Origin: Pseudomonas versuta
GTDB lineage: Bacteria; Pseudomonadota; Gammaproteobacteria; Pseudomonadales; Pseudomonadaceae
Assembly (NCBI RefSeq): GCF_001294575.1
Contig: NZ_CP012676.1
Location: 5,085,789 to 5,149,788, forward strand
Direction of reading: 5' to 3'
DNA length: 64,000 nt
Both the position numbers and the translations under genes were made by a program. Under the pieces are notes generated by a model. It had not been told where the DNA came from and searched no databases. It saw only the letters and a list, made by a program, of their open reading frames with translations. Of the stretch, positions 8,020 to 17,746 are shown piece after piece (the stretch's first letter is position 1; each line of letters begins with the position of its first letter).

Positions 8020-9918
8020 TCAGAGCCCCAGCAGCTGCATGCGCTGGCGCACCGAAGCTTCGATACCCGCCGCATCCAGCCCGCATTCAGCCAGCATCTG
8101 GCTTGGCTTGGCGTGTTCGACATAGACGTCCGGCAAGCCCAGGTGCAGGACCGACCTGAGCACGTTTTCACGGGCCAGGAACTCGCTGACTGCCGCCCCG
8201 GCACCGCCCATGATGGCGTTCTCTTCAATGGTCACCAGCAGCTCATGGCTGTCGGCCATTTCGCGGACCAGTGCTTCATCCATCGGCTTGACGAAGCGCA
8301 TGTCGACCACGGTGGCATCGATTTTTTCTGCCACTTGCAGCGCTTCGGCCAATTGCACGCCAAATACCAGGATCGCCACCTTGCTGCCTTTGCGACGAAT
8401 CACGCCTTTGCCGATTTCCAGCGGCTCGAGGGTTTTTTCGATGGCTGCATTGGGCCCGGTGCCGCGCGGGTAACGCACTGCCGCCGGACCGTTGTACAGA
8501 TGGCCGGTGGTGAGCATTTTGCGCAGTTCGTTTTCATCGCTCGGGGTCATGATCACCATGCCCGGGATGCAACGCAGGTACGACAGGTCAAAGCTGCCGG
8601 CATGGGTCGGGCCGTCTTCGCCAACCAGACCGGCGCGGTCGATGGCGAACAGCACGTCCAGATTTTGCACGGCGACGTCATGCACCAGCTGGTCGTAACC
8701 GCGCTGCAGGAATGTCGAATAGATAGCCACCACAGGCTTGGCGCCTTCGCAGGCCATACCCGCTGCAAAGGTCACGGCGTGTTGTTCTGCAATCGCTACG
8801 TCGAAGTAACGCAGCGGGAAACGTTCACTGAACGCGATCAGATCCGAGCCTTCTTTCATGGCCGGCGTAATGCCGACCAGGCGTTGATCGGCGGCAGCCA
8901 TGTCGCACAGCCACTCGCCAAATACCGCCGAGTACTTTGGCCCGCTCTCAACTTTTGCTACTGCTTTCGGTGCGTCCAGCGGTTCGAGTTTGGTGATGGC
9001 GTGGTAGCCGATCGGGTCAGCCTCTGCCGGTGCAAAGCCCTTGCCCTTTTTGGTGACGATGTGCAGGAACTGCGGCCCCTTGAGGTCGCGCATGTTGCGC
9101 AGCGTGGCGATCAGGGTCGGCAGGTCGTGGCCATCGATAGGGCCAATGTAGTTCCAGCCAAGCTCCTCAAACAGGGTGCCGGGAACCAGCATGCCTTTGG
9201 CATATTCTTCGGTGCGTCGGGCAATTTCCCACGCACCAGGCAAACGCGACAGCACTTTCTTGCTGCCTTCGCGCATGCTGGCGTAGGTGCGGCTGGAGAG
9301 GATTTTGGCCAGGTAGTTGGACAAGCCGCCGACATTGCGCGAGATCGACATGTCGTTGTCATTGAGGATGACCAACATGTTGGCGTTGACTTCAGGCGCG
9401 TGGTTCAGGGCTTCAAAGGCCATGCCGGCGGTCAGCGCGCCGTCACCGATCACGGCGATGGCCTTGCGCTCACTGTTTTGCAGGCGCGCGGCAATGGCCA
9501 TGCCCAAAGCGGCACTGATTGACGTGCTGGAGTGGCCGACGCCAAAGGTGTCGTACTCGCTCTCGGAGCGACGCGGGAAAGCGGCGATCCCGTCTTTCTG
9601 GCGCAAGGTCGCCATTTGCTCGCGACGGCCGGTGAGGATTTTGTGCGGATACGCCTGATGGCCCACGTCCCATACCAGCCGGTCATCCGGGGTGTCGAAG
9701 ACGTAGTGCAGCGCAATCGTCAGTTCAATGACGCCCAGGCCGGCACCAAAATGCCCACCCGTCTGGCCGACGGTATAGAGCAATTCCTGGCGCAATTCAT
9801 CGGCCAGGGTTTCCAGCTCGGCTTCGGCCAGCCGGCGCAGGCCCACAGGCGTGCCCGCTCGGTCGAGCAGGGGCGTAGTCGGGCGCTTGCGGGGGATCTC
9901 TTGAAACGTCGTTGGCAT
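8020..9918 (-). CDS. dxs: 1-deoxy-D-xylulose-5-phosphate synthase
   Basis: Dxs condenses pyruvate and glyceraldehyde 3-phosphate, the first step of the methylerythritol phosphate route to isoprenoids. The 632-residue protein shows the thiamine diphosphate motif [17 protein letters not shown]...NDNDMSIS, the pyrimidine-domain motif [12 protein letters not shown] and the transketolase C-terminal domain. I chose the internal ATG giving [13 protein letters not shown], the usual Pseudomonas start, over an ATG seven codons upstream. It is third in an xseB-ispA-dxs transcription order. Confidence 0.96.
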   Translation of the reverse strand: MPTTFQEIPRKRPTTPLLDRAGTPVGLRRLAEAELETLADELRQELLYTVGQTGGHFGAGLGVIELTIALHYVFDTPDDRLVWDVGHQAYPHKILTGRREQMATLRQKDGIAAFPRRSESEYDTFGVGHSSTSISAALGMAIAARLQNSERKAIAVIGDGALTAGMAFEALNHAPEVNANMLVILNDNDMSISRNVGGLSNYLAKILSSRTYASMREGSKKVLSRLPGAWEIARRTEEYAKGMLVPGTLFEELGWNYIGPIDGHDLPTLIATLRNMRDLKGPQFLHIVTKKGKGFAPAEADPIGYHAITKLEPLDAPKAVAKVESGPKYSAVFGEWLCDMAAADQRLVGITPAMKEGSDLIAFSERFPLRYFDVAIAEQHAVTFAAGMACEGAKPVVAIYSTFLQRGYDQLVHDVAVQNLDVLFAIDRAGLVGEDGPTHAGSFDLSYLRCIPGMVIMTPSDENELRKMLTTGHLYNGPAAVRYPRGTGPNAAIEKTLEPLEIGKGVIRRKGSKVAILVFGVQLAEALQVAEKIDATVVDMRFVKPMDEALVREMADSHELLVTIEENAIMGGAGAAVSEFLARENVLRSVLHLGLPDVYVEHAKPSQMLAECGLDAAGIEASVRQRMQLLGL

Positions 9919-10048
9919 CAGGCGAATCGTTATAGGCATAGAAGATGGGGCAGTTTACCTTAAGGAACGTAAGCTGCCCACGCGCGGTGGAAATCGTTAG
10001 TCAGACCTTGGCATTAGACGCTGTCTGAAAACGCCATATTTTCCAGTT

Positions 10049-10936
10049 TTAGTGACGACGTTCCACGATGTATCGCGCCAGTGCGCGCAGCGGATCGGCT
10101 GTAGTGTCAAAAGATTTCAGCGCATTGAGTGCCTGGTCACGCAACTCCAGCGCATAGTCCTTTGCACCTTGCAGCCCCATCAACGCCGGGTAGGTGGGTT
10201 TGTCCCGTGCAATATCGGCCCCCTGGCGTTTGCCCAGGGTCGCGGTATCGCTCTCAACGTCAAGAATGTCGTCCTGCACCTGAAATGCCAGGCCAATCGC
10301 CCTTGCATAGAGGTTCAACGCCTGCAGATCATCTGCACTGGCATGGCCGCTGGCCAGGGCGCCCAACTCTACGCTGGCTTCGATAAGTGCGCCGGTCTTG
10401 TGCCGGTGCATGAACTCCAGTGCGGTCTGATCAAGTTTGATCCCCACTGAGCCGAGATCAATTGCCTGCCCGCCGACCATGCCCGCGGGGCCTGCAGCAA
10501 GTGCCAGCCCGGCAACCATGCGCAAGCGTGTCTCGGCGTCCAGGGTATTGAGCTGCGGATCCAGCAAAGTGCTGAATGCCAGGCTTTGCAGGCCGTCGCC
10601 GGCCAGAATCGCACAGGCTTCGTCGAACGCTTTATGGGTCGTCGGCTGGCCGCGGCGCAGGTCGTCATCGTCCATCGCGGGCAAGTCATCATGCACCAGC
10701 GAATAGGCGTGGATCAGTTCTACCGCACAGGCCGCGCCATTGGCTTGCTCTGCTGCAGCGCCCAAGGCTTCGCAGGCGGCATAGGCCAGTAGCGGGCGGA
10801 CCCGTTTGCCGCCGTTCATCACGCTGTAGCGCATTGCTTCATAGAGGCGGGCCAGCTCCGGAGCCGGAGCGACAAACAAGCGCTCAAGCGCCGCGTTGAC
10901 GCGGTCCTGGCTGCTGGTCTGGTAGGCATCAATCAT
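10049..10936 (-). CDS. ispA: Farnesyl diphosphate synthase (geranyltranstransferase)
   Basis: IspA joins C5 isoprenoid units to farnesyl diphosphate. The 295-residue protein has the first aspartate-rich motif in [15 protein letters not shown] (about residue 83 onward), the GGKRVRP diphosphate site near residue 43, and the second motif in [13 protein letters not shown]. Its ATG overlaps the xseB stop by four bases. It precedes dxs in the same operon-like run, linking an early and a late isoprenoid step. Confidence 0.95.
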   Translation of the reverse strand: MIDAYQTSSQDRVNAALERLFVAPAPELARLYEAMRYSVMNGGKRVRPLLAYAACEALGAAAEQANGAACAVELIHAYSLVHDDLPAMDDDDLRRGQPTTHKAFDEACAILAGDGLQSLAFSTLLDPQLNTLDAETRLRMVAGLALAAGPAGMVGGQAIDLGSVGIKLDQTALEFMHRHKTGALIEASVELGALASGHASADDLQALNLYARAIGLAFQVQDDILDVESDTATLGKRQGADIARDKPTYPALMGLQGAKDYALELRDQALNALKSFDTTADPLRALARYIVERRH

Positions 10937-11175
10937 TCTGGCTGTTCCGCTTCAAAGGGCTCTTGGGCCAATTCACCATCACGCTCAAGCAGGATTTGTA
11001 CTTTCTGTTCAGCCTGAGCCAGTGCGCCTTGGCAATCACGGGTCAAGCGGATGCCTTGCTCGAAGGCGGTCAACGAATCTTCCAGTGACAGCTCGCCATT
11101 TTCCAGACGCTCGACCAGTGATTGCAGGTCAGCGAGGGACTGTTCGAAATCCAGAGCAACTTTTTTGCGGGCCAT
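10933..11175 (-). CDS. xseB: Exodeoxyribonuclease VII small subunit
   Basis: This 80-residue protein reads [40 protein letters not shown], the two-helix signature of XseB, with an acidic tail. It pairs with XseA, which is not in the window, in a single-strand DNA exonuclease. xseB heads the xseB-ispA-dxs series, a common proteobacterial order. Confidence 0.95.
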   Translation of the reverse strand: MARKKVALDFEQSLADLQSLVERLENGELSLEDSLTAFEQGIRLTRDCQGALAQAEQKVQILLERDGELAQEPFEAEQPE

Positions 11176-11321
11176 AGCGGCATTCTCGGTAGGCGTTAAA
11201 ACCGGCTGACACTAGCAGACGGCGGGTTTTGGGGCAAATCCCGGGCAGCTAACAGGGCTTGCCCGGGGCCCCGCAATGGCCGCTTACCGATGGCCCTGGC
11301 CTTGCGCCGTCGCCACGCTGA

Positions 11322-14024
11322 TCAGCCCAGCAAGTCGAGTGTGCGGGCGCGGGCTATAGCCTGAATGCGACTGGTCACATGCAATTTGCTGAACAGGTTT
11401 TTCAGGTGCCACTTTACGGTTTCTGCCGAGATATCCAGGCTGCGGGCGATTTCCTTGTTGGCCTGGCCCTGGGCAATCAGTTGCAGGATCTGTTGTTCGC
11501 GCTCACTCAGGGTTGGCTCGTCGCCGCTCTGTTTATCATCACCGATCGGCTGATCGACGCTTTCGAGCAAGGGGCGCAGGTAGGCGGTTATCGGTGCCCG
11601 TGCGCTTTTCAGTGAGGCCTGGAGCAGGGCCGGCATGGCTGCTCCCGCATCCAGCAGGGTGCGGCGCAGGTTTTGCCGGCAGGCCAGATTGAGCAGCGGT
11701 TGCAGGGTTTTCAGGGCGGCTGCCTGATCATCGGGCCATAACGCGCACGCCAGGGCGGCGCGGCTGCGTGCGGCGCGCAGTAACTGGCCCTGGCATTCGT
11801 CCTGTTGCAGCAAGGTCTGTAACAGGGTTGCGGCCACCCTCCAGTGTTTTTGCGCAGCGGCGATATGGCATTGCGCCTGGGCGTGGGCACGGCGGATGTC
11901 AGGGTGGGAGTGGTCGAGTGCCTGGAACTGCTCCAATAACCCCAACGCCTGGGGCAGTTGCTCGCAGGCCAGGTGAATGCGTATCTCCTCCACCAGCAGC
12001 CAGGCTTGCAGGCGCGGCCAGCGGCGCAGCGTTGCCAGTTGCTGGGCATGCTGCAACAGATAACGGGCCTGGCCCGGTTCCCCCGCCAAAAGCGCTCTGC
12101 GTGACAGACTGGCATACGCGCAAAACAGCGCATCAGGCGGCGCAACGGCATCAATCTGGCTCAGGCGCGGCTCCAGCAGCGTCTGTAGCTGTTGCCATTC
12201 GCCACGCTCATACAGCAACTCTCCCAACAGCGCCGCCAGCGTTGCGCTGCCACTCGACTGAGGTCCGGTGAGCTGCTGGGCCGGTGTCAGCGCCTGAAGA
12301 TAGTACTGTTCGGCACTGTATAAATCGGCTTGGCGCAACTGACTCAAACCCAGCACAAAGGCCCGGTACACACTGACAAAAAGGTTATGCGACGGGGTGG
12401 CGGGGCAGGGCATGTGGCGTTGTACCGCTTGTGCCTGCTGGAATTGACCGCGGGTCATGTAGTCATAGCTGAGGATGTTGCAGATCAGCCCGTCGACCCA
12501 TGTATCGCCACAGGGCACTTGAGCCAGCAGGGGTTCGACACGTTCGATGCTCAGGCTGATATTTTCCGCGAACGCCTCGGTGATGGCGCCGATCACCTGG
12601 TATTTGATGTTCAGCCTTGAGTGGTGCCCCAGGGTCTTGAGCAAGGGCCCCAGGCTATCGAGCAACCCCCGTGAGGCGGCGAAGTGAAAGTGATGGCCCA
12701 GGGCCCAGGCCAGATTGAGTTGCAGGTCGATGCGCTGTTCATCCAGGGCTTTGCCGCAGGTGTCGGGCATCTGCTGCAGCCAGCGCACCAGCGTGTCGAC
12801 ATCCCCTTCTTCGGCCAGTGACTGGGCGCCCTGGTTGGCGCAATCGTTGCGGCTCCCCAGCTTGCCCGCGGCCAGCGCGTGGCGGATAGCCTCGGCCCAG
12901 TACTGATGGCCGGCGAGCCAGTTACTGGCCCGTTCATGCAACTGAGCCACGTCGATGCCGGTCTGCAACAGGCGCTCATTGAGGGTCTCGACAAACAGCG
13001 TGTGGTAACGAAACCACTGGCCCTGGGTATCCAGGGCAAAGATAAACAGGTTGTGCCGTTCAATTTCCTCGAGCATCTGTTGCGCGTCGTCGCGGCCAGT
13101 TACCGCATTGCACAGTGAAGGCGTCAGGCGCCCCAAAATCGAAGTCTTGAGTAAAAACGCCTGTAGCGGCAGCGGTAAGGGCGCCAGCACCACATCGTGC
13201 AGATAGCGTCCTATCTGGCGGTTACCCAGTTGCAAGCGATCCAGATCGCGCAGCGGATCGCTGGGCGCCAGCGCTGCCATCTGGATCCCGGTAATCCAGC
13301 CTTCAGTCAGACTCAGCACGCGCTGAAGGTCGGCCGGGGCAAAACACTGAGTGGTTGCGTGGGCCAGGTAGTCCTGGGTTTCTTCAAGATTGAAACGCAG
13401 CGCATTGGTGTCGATTTCAAGCAGTTGATTGCGTGCCTGCAAACGGCTCACAGGCAGTTGCGCAACGCTGCGACTGCCCACCAGCAAGTGCAGGCAACCG
13501 GGGGCATGAAGCAGCAACTGCTCCAGGTCCGAGGTAATGCCCGGGTGGTGAATCAGGTGCAGGTCATCCAGCACCAGGTACAGGGGCTCAAGCCGGGCCT
13601 GCAAGAGGTTGATCAGCTCACGGATGAATCGGCTGTCGGCCGACGCCATACAGTCAGACAGGGCATCGGCTTCAATTCGCGGTTGCCCGCTGGCCTGGCT
13701 CAGGGCGCTCAGCAGATAACGGCGAAAGGTCAGGGGCGTATCGTCCTGCTCGTCCAGGCTGAGCCAGGCCACCCCATGACCCTGCTCGCGCAAAATCTGC
13801 GACCACTGCCCCAGTAACGTGGTTTTACCAAACCCTGCCGGGCCGCACACCAGCGCCAGGCAGCGCCCCTCCAGCAGGCTTATTTTTTCCAGCAGCCGCG
13901 CTCGCGCCAGCACCGTTCCGACCGAGCGCGGAGGTACCAGCTTGGTGGTTATCAGGGGCAGGCCGTAATTGATGTCAACGCGTTCCGGGCCCGCGGGCAG
14001 TTTGGGAAATCTGGCTTGGGTCAT
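11322..14024 (-). CDS. LuxR-family MalT-like (LAL) transcriptional activator, AcoK-like
   Basis: This 900-residue regulator has a Walker A motif GPAGFGKTT at residues 61-69, a Walker B-like LYLVLDDLHLI, a long helical-repeat middle, and a C-terminal LuxR helix-turn-helix (LSEREQQILQLIAQGQANKEIARSLDISAETVKWHL). This plan is that of MalT and of AcoK, the ATP-binding activator of the Klebsiella acetoin genes. It is divergent from the acetoin dehydrogenase operon with a 200-nt gap, so it is very likely its activator. The inducer is not visible from sequence. Confidence 0.85.
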   Translation of the reverse strand: MTQARFPKLPAGPERVDINYGLPLITTKLVPPRSVGTVLARARLLEKISLLEGRCLALVCGPAGFGKTTLLGQWSQILREQGHGVAWLSLDEQDDTPLTFRRYLLSALSQASGQPRIEADALSDCMASADSRFIRELINLLQARLEPLYLVLDDLHLIHHPGITSDLEQLLLHAPGCLHLLVGSRSVAQLPVSRLQARNQLLEIDTNALRFNLEETQDYLAHATTQCFAPADLQRVLSLTEGWITGIQMAALAPSDPLRDLDRLQLGNRQIGRYLHDVVLAPLPLPLQAFLLKTSILGRLTPSLCNAVTGRDDAQQMLEEIERHNLFIFALDTQGQWFRYHTLFVETLNERLLQTGIDVAQLHERASNWLAGHQYWAEAIRHALAAGKLGSRNDCANQGAQSLAEEGDVDTLVRWLQQMPDTCGKALDEQRIDLQLNLAWALGHHFHFAASRGLLDSLGPLLKTLGHHSRLNIKYQVIGAITEAFAENISLSIERVEPLLAQVPCGDTWVDGLICNILSYDYMTRGQFQQAQAVQRHMPCPATPSHNLFVSVYRAFVLGLSQLRQADLYSAEQYYLQALTPAQQLTGPQSSGSATLAALLGELLYERGEWQQLQTLLEPRLSQIDAVAPPDALFCAYASLSRRALLAGEPGQARYLLQHAQQLATLRRWPRLQAWLLVEEIRIHLACEQLPQALGLLEQFQALDHSHPDIRRAHAQAQCHIAAAQKHWRVAATLLQTLLQQDECQGQLLRAARSRAALACALWPDDQAAALKTLQPLLNLACRQNLRRTLLDAGAAMPALLQASLKSARAPITAYLRPLLESVDQPIGDDKQSGDEPTLSEREQQILQLIAQGQANKEIARSLDISAETVKWHLKNLFSKLHVTSRIQAIARARTLDLLG

Positions 14025-14066
14025 TGTTGTTATGTATCCCTCTAGCGTTTGACTGACGCCGCCTCT

Positions 14067-14113
14067 GGGGGTTGAAGGGTAGCCCCCCCATCGCTCTTAA
14101 GCGCCCCCCCATC
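14067..14113 (+). promoter_or_regulatory. Candidate operator: two direct repeats CCCCCCCATC 21 bp apart
   Basis: CCCCCCCATC occurs at 14083-14092 and again at 14104-14113, a spacing of two helical turns. The first copy also forms an inverted repeat with GGGGG at 14067-14071. Regulators of the MalT type bind directly repeated G-rich boxes, so this is a reasonable binding site for the adjacent LAL regulator. No clear -35/-10 or sigma-54 element was identified in the gap. Confidence 0.4.
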
Positions 14114-14224
14114 CGGGTAGTTATGGCGCGAACTCTAGGCTCATACCGTAAGCGAACGCCATCGTCGTGCGCCTGCGGGGGCTCGATAAATCCAATAAAA
14201 AAGCCAAGACAAGAGGGCGAATCC

Positions 14225-15187
14225 ATGTCGCTTAGCAAGTCAGAACTGCTTAAGGCCTATCGCAAAATGCGCGAAATCCGCGTCTTCGAAGAGCGCCTCC
14301 ACCAGGAAAATACCACCGGTGATATTCCGGGTTTCATTCACCTTTACTGCGGTGAAGAAGCCATCGCCGTGGGCGTTTGCGAAAACCTTGAAGACACCGA
14401 CTACATCGGCTCGACTCACCGCGGGCATGGGCACTGTATCGCCAAGGGCTGTGACATCCACGGGATGATGGCCGAGATTTTTGGCAAGGATTCGGGGCTG
14501 TGCCGTGGCAAGGGCGGTTCGATGCACATCGCCGACCTGAGTAAAGGCATGCTCGGCGCCAACGCCATCGTCGGTGGCGCCCCGCCGCTGGCGATTGGTG
14601 CGGCACTGACCGCCAAAACCCTGGGTAACCGTGGCGTCGCGGTGTCTTTCACCGGTGACGGCGGCTCGAACCAGGGGCTGGTATTCGAGGCGATGAACAT
14701 GGCCGTGGTCCTGCGCTTACCGGTCATTTTCGTCTTCGAGAACAATGGTTTTGGTGAGGCTACCGGTCACGACTATGCCGTCGGCGGGCGTGATATCGCT
14801 CACCGTGCAGCAGGTTTCGGCATGCCTGCGGTCAAGGTTGACGGCACCGATTTTTTTGCCGTGCATGAGGCGGTTGCAGTCGCCGTCGAGCGCGCCCGGG
14901 CCGGTGAAGGGCCGACCGCCATCGAAGCCGTTGCCCATCGCTGGTACGGCCACTTTGAGGGCGACCCGATGCTCTATCGCGCGGACGGTGAAGTCGAACG
15001 CCTGCGCCAGGAAAACGATCCGTTGAAAATCTTCAGTCAGCAGGTTGCCGGTCAAATCTCTGTAGAGGAACTGCAAGCCATCGACGCCCAGGTCCAGGCC
15101 CTGGTGGACGATGCCGTGGCCAAGGCCCGGGCGGCAGATTTCCCTGCGCTAGAGAGCTTGCTGACCGACGTCTACGTGTCTTACTGA
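14225..15187 (+). CDS. acoA: Acetoin dehydrogenase E1 component, alpha subunit
   Basis: This 320-residue thiamine diphosphate enzyme subunit would cleave acetoin with its beta partner, passing an acetyl group to lipoate on E2 and releasing acetaldehyde. The E1 alpha motif GDGGSNQGLVFEAMNMA..FVFENN is intact, and GIPGFIHLY-like DIPGFIHLYCGEEAIAVG and RGKGGSMHIAD are typical of the acetoin branch. ATG 14225 follows AAGAGGGCGA. It heads a five-gene run with short gaps. Pyruvate dehydrogenase E1 alpha is the alternative, but the acetoin reductase in the same run favours acetoin. Confidence 0.88.
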   Translation: MSLSKSELLKAYRKMREIRVFEERLHQENTTGDIPGFIHLYCGEEAIAVGVCENLEDTDYIGSTHRGHGHCIAKGCDIHGMMAEIFGKDSGLCRGKGGSMHIADLSKGMLGANAIVGGAPPLAIGAALTAKTLGNRGVAVSFTGDGGSNQGLVFEAMNMAVVLRLPVIFVFENNGFGEATGHDYAVGGRDIAHRAAGFGMPAVKVDGTDFFAVHEAVAVAVERARAGEGPTAIEAVAHRWYGHFEGDPMLYRADGEVERLRQENDPLKIFSQQVAGQISVEELQAIDAQVQALVDDAVAKARAADFPALESLLTDVYVSY

Positions 15188-15198
15188 GGATTTGAACC

Positions 15199-16218
15199 AT
15201 GGCAATTCGTACTTATCGTGAAGCGGTCAAAGAAGCCCTGGCTCAGGAAATGGCACTCGATGATCGGGTGGTGTTGATTGGCGAAGACGTGTGCGGCGGG
15301 CAGGCCGGTACTGCCGAAGTGGGCAGCAAGGGTGAAGCCTTCGGCGGGGTGCTGGGGGTGACCAAAGGCCTGTGGACCGAATTCGGCTCGGCGCGGGTGA
15401 TCGATACACCGATCACTGAGTCGGCGATTATCGGCATGGCTGCCGGCGCGGCCATGACCGGCCTGCGGCCAGTGGCCGAGTTGATGTTCATGGACTTCTT
15501 CGGCGTCTGCCACGACATGCTCTACAACCAGGCGGCCAAGTTCCGCTACATGTTCGGTGGCAAAGCCAAAGCGCCGATGGTGGTACGGGGCATGATCGGT
15601 GCCGGTTTCTCGGCGGCGGCGCAGCACTCGCAATCGCCGTATCACATTTTCGCCACCACCCCCGGCCTCAAAGTGGTCGTGCCCTCGTGCCCCTACGACG
15701 TTAAAGGCCTGCTGATCCAGGCCATACGCGACGACGACCCGGTGGTGTTCTGCGAGCACAAGGCGCTCTACGACATCAAGGGCGAAGTCCCTGAAGAGCC
15801 GTACACCATTCCTTTTGGCGTCGCCAATTACACCCGCGAAGGTACCGACGTGACCATCATTGCCCTCGCGGCAATGGTCCACAAAGCCAACCAGGTGGCA
15901 GACAAGCTGGCCGCCGAAGGCATCTCGGTCGAAGTGGTCGACCCCCGCACCGTGTCGCCGCTGGATGAAGACGGCATTCTGGAATCGGTGACCTCCACCG
16001 GCCGGGTGGTGATTGTCGATGAGTCGGCAGCACGACTGGGCTTTGCCCACGACCTGGCCGCGCTGATCGCGACCAGAGCGTTCTATCAACTCAAGGCGCC
16101 GATCATCATGGTGACGCCGCCGCACACGCCCGTACCGTTCTCGCCCGTGCTGGAGCAGGCCTGGATTCCCAGTGTGGATCGCATCGAAGCTGCCGTGCGC
16201 AAAGTGATGGAGGGCTGA
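15199..16218 (+). CDS. acoB: Acetoin dehydrogenase E1 component, beta subunit
   Basis: This 339-residue E1 beta begins MAIRTYREAVKEALAQEMALDDRVVLIGEDV and contains the TPP pyrimidine-binding region DTPITESAIIGMAAGAAMTGLRPVAELMFMDF. The C-terminal transketolase-like domain (VSPLDEDGILESV...) is complete. It lies 11 nt after acoA and 2 nt before the E2 gene. Together with acoA it forms the heterotetrameric E1 typical of acetoin and branched-chain systems. Confidence 0.9.
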   Translation: MAIRTYREAVKEALAQEMALDDRVVLIGEDVCGGQAGTAEVGSKGEAFGGVLGVTKGLWTEFGSARVIDTPITESAIIGMAAGAAMTGLRPVAELMFMDFFGVCHDMLYNQAAKFRYMFGGKAKAPMVVRGMIGAGFSAAAQHSQSPYHIFATTPGLKVVVPSCPYDVKGLLIQAIRDDDPVVFCEHKALYDIKGEVPEEPYTIPFGVANYTREGTDVTIIALAAMVHKANQVADKLAAEGISVEVVDPRTVSPLDEDGILESVTSTGRVVIVDESAARLGFAHDLAALIATRAFYQLKAPIIMVTPPHTPVPFSPVLEQAWIPSVDRIEAAVRKVMEG

Positions 16219-16220
16219 AC

Positions 16221-17738
16221 ATGACTGATATCAAAATCATCGAGGTGCCTAAATGGGGGCTGTCGATGGAAGAAGGCACCCTCAACAATTGGCTGATTGA
16301 AGAAGGCGACAGTTTCAGGCTGCATCAGGAAGTCTGCGAAATCGAGACCAGCAAAATTGCCAACGTGCTGGAAGCCCCCTTTGCTGGTGTACTGCGCCGC
16401 AAGGTTGCGGTGGCCGGGCAAACCCTGCCCGTAGGCGGTGTGCTGGGGGTGGTCGCCGATGCCTCGGTCAGCGATGCCGAGATTGATGCGTTTCTGGCGC
16501 TGCGCAGCACCCCGGCCGGCACCGGCGCGCCGCAGCCTGGGGCGGTCGCGGCGACACCGGCGGCTCCCGTTGCACCGGCCGTCGCGGTGAAAGCGGCAGA
16601 GCCTGTCGCGGCGCCGAGAGTGAAATCGGCACAGGGCTGGCAAGTACCTCAGGCGTTAGCCGGGGCCGGCCCTGAATCGGTGTTTGCCACACCCCACGCC
16701 ACACGTCTGGCCAAGGAACTGGGGATAGATTTGAGCCGGGTCAGCGGCTCGGGGCCCGAGGGCCGGGTCAGCGTGGCGGATATTCAACAGGCGGTCCGCG
16801 ACCGCGGCGGCAAGGTCGCGGCCGTTGAGCCTGCGCTCAAGGCCAGCGGTCCCGCCCGCTCTCGCAGTGATGACAGCCAGGTTCAGGCAACGCCGCTGGC
16901 CCGTCGGCTGGCAGCCAGTCTGGGGGTCAACCTGAATGATTGCCGGGTCACCGGCAGCCGCGGCCGGGTCTGCAAAGCCGATGTTCTGGAAGTCAGCGCG
17001 GTGCAGCATCCGCCGGTGGCAGCGCCCGCTGATGCAACACCCGGGCAGGCCGAGGTTGAAGTCTTGCCGATGAGTGGCATGCGCAAGGCGATTGCTGCCC
17101 GCCTGCAGGAATCCAAGCGCACGGCGCCGCACTTTCGGCTTCAGGCCGACCTTGATTTGCAAGCCCTGCTGGCGCTACGCAGCGAGCTGAATGCCAGTAC
17201 TCCGGCGATCAAGCTGTCGGTCAACGACTTGTTGATAAAAGCCTGCGCGCTGGCGCTGGTTAAAGTGCCGGACGTGAATGTGCAATTCGATGAAGCGCGT
17301 CAGGCCGTGCTGCGTTTCAGCGATGCCGATATCTCGGTGGCCGTAGCGTTGCCCGGCGGTTTGATCACCCCCATCGTGCGCCAGGCCAACCGTAAAAGCC
17401 TGCGGCAAATATCCGAAGAAATGCTGGGTCTGGTGACCCGGGCCAAGGCCGGTACGCTCAAGCCGCAGGAGTTTCAGGGCGGCACGTTCAGTATTTCCAA
17501 TCTGGGCATGCTCGGGGTCAGCCAGTTCGACGCCATCATCAACCCGCCCCAGGGCGCAATTCTGGCTATCGGTGCCGGCGAGCAGCGGGCAGTGGCGCAC
17601 AACGGAGAAGTCGCGGTGCGCACACTCATGACCGTCACCCTCTCCTGCGACCACCGGGTGATTGATGGTGCGCAGGGGGCGGCGTTCCTCGCCGAACTCA
17701 AGCGCTTGGTACAGACCCCAAGCCTGATGATGCTCTAG
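16221..17738 (+). CDS. acoC: Dihydrolipoamide acetyltransferase (E2) of acetoin dehydrogenase, with two E3-binding domains
   Basis: This 505-residue E2 has one lipoyl domain (ETSKIAN, lipoyl lysine 45), an Ala/Pro linker, then two consecutive peripheral-subunit-binding domains: about residues 154-191 (ATPHATRLAKELGIDLSRVSG) and 221-257 (ATPLARRLAASLGVNLNDCRVTG). A second linker leads to the acyltransferase core, with the HxxxDG-type active site in DHRVIDG near residue 477. Two binding domains are unusual, since most E2 proteins carry one. This is the catalytic-core E2 type, not the short lipoyl-hydrolase AcoC known from P. putida. Confidence 0.9.
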   Translation: MTDIKIIEVPKWGLSMEEGTLNNWLIEEGDSFRLHQEVCEIETSKIANVLEAPFAGVLRRKVAVAGQTLPVGGVLGVVADASVSDAEIDAFLALRSTPAGTGAPQPGAVAATPAAPVAPAVAVKAAEPVAAPRVKSAQGWQVPQALAGAGPESVFATPHATRLAKELGIDLSRVSGSGPEGRVSVADIQQAVRDRGGKVAAVEPALKASGPARSRSDDSQVQATPLARRLAASLGVNLNDCRVTGSRGRVCKADVLEVSAVQHPPVAAPADATPGQAEVEVLPMSGMRKAIAARLQESKRTAPHFRLQADLDLQALLALRSELNASTPAIKLSVNDLLIKACALALVKVPDVNVQFDEARQAVLRFSDADISVAVALPGGLITPIVRQANRKSLRQISEEMLGLVTRAKAGTLKPQEFQGGTFSISNLGMLGVSQFDAIINPPQGAILAIGAGEQRAVAHNGEVAVRTLMTVTLSCDHRVIDGAQGAAFLAELKRLVQTPSLMML

Positions 17739-17746
17739 GAGCGACC

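Noticed and set aside
7957..9522. Long plus-strand frame (521 codons) opposite dxs
   Set aside because: It mirrors a well-supported dxs gene in GC-rich DNA, has no recognisable protein motifs and no ribosome site.
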